Below, piece by piece: positions 21,528 through 24,951 of a DNA stretch of 24,951 nt. Positions within the stretch are counted from its first letter, which is position 1. Each line of letters starts with the position of its first letter. The notes beneath the pieces are model-generated. The model made no database searches and had not been told where the DNA came from. It saw only the letters and a list, made by a program, of their open reading frames with translations. A program made the position numbers and the translations under genes. This DNA comes from Lenisia limosa (lineage: Eukaryota; Breviatea): assembly GCA_001655205.1 (NCBI GenBank), contig LPNZ01010126.1:1-24951 (forward strand). Direction: 5' to 3'.

Positions 21528-22007
21528 TTGACTATTTCTTCAATAGTTTTCAGTTCACATTTCAATGCTGGTATTTTTAATGGTGATTATTATCATTGAA
21601 TGCTAAACCTGTCTGTCATCTTAATGATTCTCTTTTTTTTCAAGATTATTTTCATCCTCTAGGCCAAGCGCACAAAGAAGGTCGGAATCGTTGGTAAGTA
21701 CGGTACTCGTTACGGTGCTTCTCTCCGTAAGATCGTCAAGAAGATCGAAATTGCCCAGCACTCCAAGTACATGTGCCCCTTCTGCGGCAAGGTTAACGTG
21801 AAGCGCTCTGCTACCGGCATCTGGGCTTGCCGCGCCTGCAAGAAGACCATGACCGGTGGTGCTTACCTCATGGCGTATGTTGGGTCTTTTTTGATGCTTT
21901 ATAAATGAGAAAACTGTTGGTTCAAGGTCTAATTTTTTTTCAGTACCCCCGCTGCTGTCGCCGTCCGCTCTACCATCCGTCGTCTTCGCGAGACTGCCGA
22001 GATCTAA
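21466..22007 (+). CDS. 60S ribosomal protein eL43 (L37a)
   Basis: Three exons: 21466-21468 (only the ATG), 21663-21874, 21944-22007. They give 92 aa, the standard length of this small large-subunit zinc protein. The sequence begins [20 protein letters not shown] and carries the C4 zinc finger C39-C42...C57-C60 ([15 protein letters not shown]). It then has TMTGGAY and ends [12 protein letters not shown], all family hallmarks. Exon 1 consists of the start codon alone followed by GTATGT. The coding exons are visibly richer in G/C and in C-ending codons than neighbouring genes, as expected for a highly expressed gene. A GGTAAGTAC inside exon 2 (codons for GKY) looks like a donor but must be ignored to keep the conserved protein. 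Confidence 0.97.
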
Positions 22008-22389
22008 GCAGGCACTGTGCCTGACTGCTTGATCAATACAACCCGTTGAAACCATAAGCAAATGTGGTGCATTGGTCTCTTCTTCATACCTTACTTTCAT
22101 TATTTTGTGATTGTCCCCTTCCCCTCCTGAGCACGTATTTTATCATTAGTTTCCTTTACGAGTCCCTTCCCTCAAATCATTATTTGGTATTATCACTATT
22201 TCAATACGTGGTTATGTTGTAGAATATAGTATTTGGTTGTGAAATCTGACTAGAAACTAGATAAATAAGTAGATGAGAGAGTCTACCAAACAAGAACAAG
22301 ATAGAACTTAGAAAAACATATAATTCAACTCAACTCAAGCTCCTTCAAGATCATTGAAACGCGATTATCTGAATTGGCAGCCTTTCCTC
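22008..22389. other. Convergent intergenic region between eL43 and the next minus-strand gene
   Basis: The two genes end toward each other and share about 380 bp of 3' flanking sequence. It is T-rich near eL43 and A-rich toward the other gene. I see no exon, RNA gene or repeat in it. Confidence 0.5.
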
Positions 22390-24951
22390 CTACGCCGTCA
22401 AATCGAGCTCAGAAACAAACAAATGGTAACCTATTGTGATACCATTCTTAGATAAATTCCAGACTGGGTACTCAGCATTTGGGCACCACTTTTGTAGTTC
22501 AGTAACAACACACTTACCTCTTGGAGGAGCCACTGAAGTTGCAGAGATTTCCTGGGTTTGGTCCTTACTCGGACGTCGTTTTAGGATTTTCGGTTTGGGA
22601 ATATCTGTCGGTTTGATACCGGGGACCACCTTGAGGTGTCAGGGGGGTGGGGGATATGGCAATAGTAAAGCAGGGGAGGGGAGTAGAAAGAGAGACGGTC
22701 CTACCTCATCTCCAAAAGGCTTGTTAGGCGTGGCTTTGGGTCCGACAACAGGAAACCGTCGTGTGATTCGGTTTGCGGGGGCCTTATCTCCAAGATTCTC
22801 TTCAGCTTGGCGGAGACTCAGATATGCGGCTCGGAGTGGGGGTGGAAATGAAGCCACCTTTGAAGTGATAACGTGGTTATGATCAATGAGTATGTTTATC
22901 TGAGTACGATATTGGAAGAGGAGGAATATCAAAAAATTCCCTGACAGTGGTACTATTTCCATCCAAAGAAAAGTTATTTGAATATGTTGTTTGAACTTGG
23001 TAAATGAAATAAATTCTTAGCCTACCTCGGAAACAGTGAGCTTGGGAAGTACAGGAAGGATGGCCAGTATTTGTTTGACATTGAAAAGGCCTCGTGGGGC
23101 AACTGCCAGCCACTCTAGGGGCATATCTGTCACAGTACACGCGTCTTCTCCAGCTTCGGCCTATATTGTGAAATGGGGANNNNNNNNNNNNNNNNNNNNN
23201 NNNNNNNNNNNNNNNNNNNNNNNNNNNNNNNNGGGGGGGGGGGCAATAATACTCATCCAACGTGTGGTTGAGATTGTTTTGGGATTTATGACAACCCCAC
23301 CCCTCACCTCAGAAGCTGAATCGTCGTCGCTGTCTGGAAAAGTTAGAATCATCCCATCAAGGCAATGTGGCGGAAAAGACTCTACTCTGTCACTTTTCTC
23401 ACCATCTTGATCGGCAATAACTGGGCTGGCAACAACAGGAGAGCCATTATAGTCACTTTCGGGTGAGCCTTGGACCGCTTTCTCCTTTTCAGCTTCCTTT
23501 TCAGCCTGTTCTGCTTGGAGCGCTCTATGTGCCTGCAGGTGTAAATTCTCTCTAGAAATGAATGGAAGCCCCCAAAAAGAGAGAATATAGAGCCCTACTT
23601 AGGGGGCCAAAAAGACTGAATAGCTCACATTAAGCAGCTGGCTTGCCACGGGGAGGCTTGACGATTTTGCCGCGGCCTGTTCAGGAGTAGGCTTCTGAAG
23701 TCGTGTCATTGGAACGCGAAGGGGTTGTCGGATTCGTTTGATCAGTTTTTGAAGCTGAAAGACCCATCTGAAAGAAGCGATGAGATGAGCATTGAGATGA
23801 AACATAAGGTAGTGAGGGTATTGATCGGATATATCCGATAGATAAAATATCACACCATATGATATGTACTCTGTACTATGTACATATATTATACATAGCT
23901 AGCTATATGAAATATCGAAGAGCTGTGTACGTTGCTACATATGATGGGAAAGTAGTTGTAAATCTGATTCGCATACTGATCCCGATCGCCTTGGTTGACT
24001 GCAATAAAAGAAGTAGTTTTTTCAGTTTCCTTAATGGTAAGACTTAAACTTCACCCAGGAAAACAAAAAGAAGTTCTGAACCGGGTTACTTACCTTGTTA
24101 AAGATGTTAAAACCGTAAGCATCATCTTCTTCAGTTCCCTTCAACTTCTTACCGGCCTCTTCGAAACCTTCAACCTGTATTTCGGTAAATTTGGGTTTAT
24201 TTTACGATTAACACTGACAACGTTTTAATAATGACACTATCACAGATAACCGTCAAAAAGTAACCCCCCCCCTCCCCCAGTAAAGAAAAAAAAAAGGGAA
24301 AGCAAAACAGAGCTCGTCCACTTAACTCACTTCGTTTGCTTTACAGAGAGGCACTCGACCTCGCGCATGTGGAGACTAAACCGTAATATTCATACTCACA
24401 CACATATATTTGATAGAGTGATTGAAGGATAAGCTGCTATGCGAAACAAATACTCATAATAATAGACTGCACTCAACTGATAACAAATCCACCAACATTT
24501 TGAACCTTGTACATGAGAATACTGGTGTCTTCGATATTGCACCACCATCGGCTCTTGTTGGCACCACCTGGGCCGTTAGAATTTATAGACGTGGTGTTTC
24601 AAAGAGAATTAAAAATAGNNNNNNNNNNNNNNNNNNNNNNNNNNNNNNNNNNNNNNNNNNNNNNNNNNNNNNNNNNNNNNNNNNNNNNNNNNNNNNNNNN
24701 NNNNNNNNNNNNNNNNNNNNNNNNNNNNNNNNNNNNNNNNNNNNNNNNNNNNNNNNNNNNNNTGTACCCAGCTTTGTATATATAATATTATTAATAATAA
24801 TAATAATAATAAAAACCCAAAACATACCAAAAAGGAAGCTCTCCATTTGGATTGGACCTAACCCGCGAGGATCCGTACCTGGAAGCATAAGGGAGGTGGG
24901 GACCAGGAGATAAAAAGAGAGGAAATGCACAAGTACACATTCACACTGAGG
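22390..24951 (-). CDS. Unidentified Lys/Pro-rich protein, 5' partial
   Basis: Minus-strand exons: a possible one near 24895-24845, then 24567-24523, 24433-24404, 24375-24331, 24174-24094, 23998-23939, 23754-23629, 23532-23308, 23160-23026, 22857-22705, 22629-22518, 22430-22390 (TAG). Phases agree at every junction from 24567 down. Recognisable stretches: VEGFEEAGKKLKGTEEDDAY; LQKLIKRIRQPLRVPMTRLQ; a short charged helix LQAEQAEKEAEKEK; an acidic patch FPDSDDDSASE; the hydrophobic PLEWLAVAPRGLFNVKQILA; FPPPLRAAYLSLRQAEENLG; and a basic tail GIKPTDIPKPKILKRRPSK ending YHLFVSELDLTA. No domain is recognised and no signal peptide or membrane segment is clear. The exons at 24433-24404 and 23998-23939 are the weakest. 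Gaps at 24619-24762 and 23180-23232 interrupt it; the start lies in the gap or beyond the window. Confidence 0.55.

Larger units (their letters stand above)
920..24762. other. Assembly gaps (N runs)
   Basis: Thirteen runs of N lie at 920-1000, 1151-1247, 2506-2640, 2854-2977, 3432-3463, 3854-4023, 4157-4261, 8715-8753, 9925-9986, 16041-16113, 18547-18625, 23180-23232 and 24619-24762. By the gene models nearly all fall in introns; at least one (9925-9986) touches an exon. Six adjoin runs of G or C (1151, 2506, 3854, 16041, 18547, 23232) and two adjoin T runs (4157, 9925). True lengths may differ from the N counts. Confidence 0.95.

Noticed and set aside
21621-22100. Minus-strand open frame of 159 codons across eL43
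   Set aside because: It is antisense to the conserved eL43 exons and mirrors their codon bias.
22436-22882. Plus-strand open frame of 148 codons
   Set aside because: It is antisense to three phase-consistent exons of the minus-strand gene.
1-24951. CRISPR arrays, bacterial operons, insertion sequences, tRNA or rRNA genes
   Set aside because: None was seen; gene structure is plainly eukaryotic and spliced.

Overview
This is a eukaryotic nuclear window, about 40% GC by eye. Its genes are dense and cut by many short GT-AG introns into small exons, so most open frames are single exons or shadows. I rebuilt the genes by joining exons through splice sites and checking that the reading phase carries across each junction. 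A countin/saposin-type secreted protein points to Amoebozoa. A SAXO-like axonemal protein points to a lineage that still makes flagella, such as a myxomycete or Physarum-like amoeba rather than a dictyostelid. This assignment is inference. Thirteen runs of N interrupt the window, and many abut long G/C or T homopolymers.

Layout: (1) 1-4830 +, 5' partial, a membrane-anchored protein with a degenerate class III nucleotidyl cyclase domain and a Ser/Asn-rich tail. (2) 4878-10867 +, a long modular protein with repeated FGD and TT(x)nF motifs like stabilizers of axonemal microtubules (SAXO/TEX45/PPP1R32 type); three of its introns share a ~100 bp repeat. (3) 11030-~14030 -, a low-complexity plus coiled-coil protein, unidentified. 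(4) 14202-14645 +, a small unidentified protein. (5) 14939-16484 +, countin-like secreted saposin-domain protein, nine exons, 232 aa. (6) 16727-18753 +, PLP homeostasis protein (PLPBP/PROSC/YggS family), ten exons, 248 aa. (7) 18988-21274 -, a 14-exon, 383 aa protein with a possible PH-like N-terminus and three evenly spaced RPEL-type (G-actin-binding) motifs. (8) 21466-22007 +, ribosomal protein eL43 (L37a), 92 aa. (9) 22390-beyond the right edge -, unidentified Lys/Pro-rich protein, 5' partial.

The genes are a mixture of housekeeping (eL43, PLPBP), cytoskeletal (SAXO-like, RPEL protein), signalling (cyclase-like) and secreted cell-cell factor (countin-like) functions, with no operon logic. 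The most striking structure is a ~90 bp segment holding the eL43 TATA, start codon and first splice donor. It is repeated almost exactly, in inverted orientation, inside an intron of the neighbouring RPEL gene. Genes 7 and 8 are also divergently transcribed from a gap of only 191 bp.
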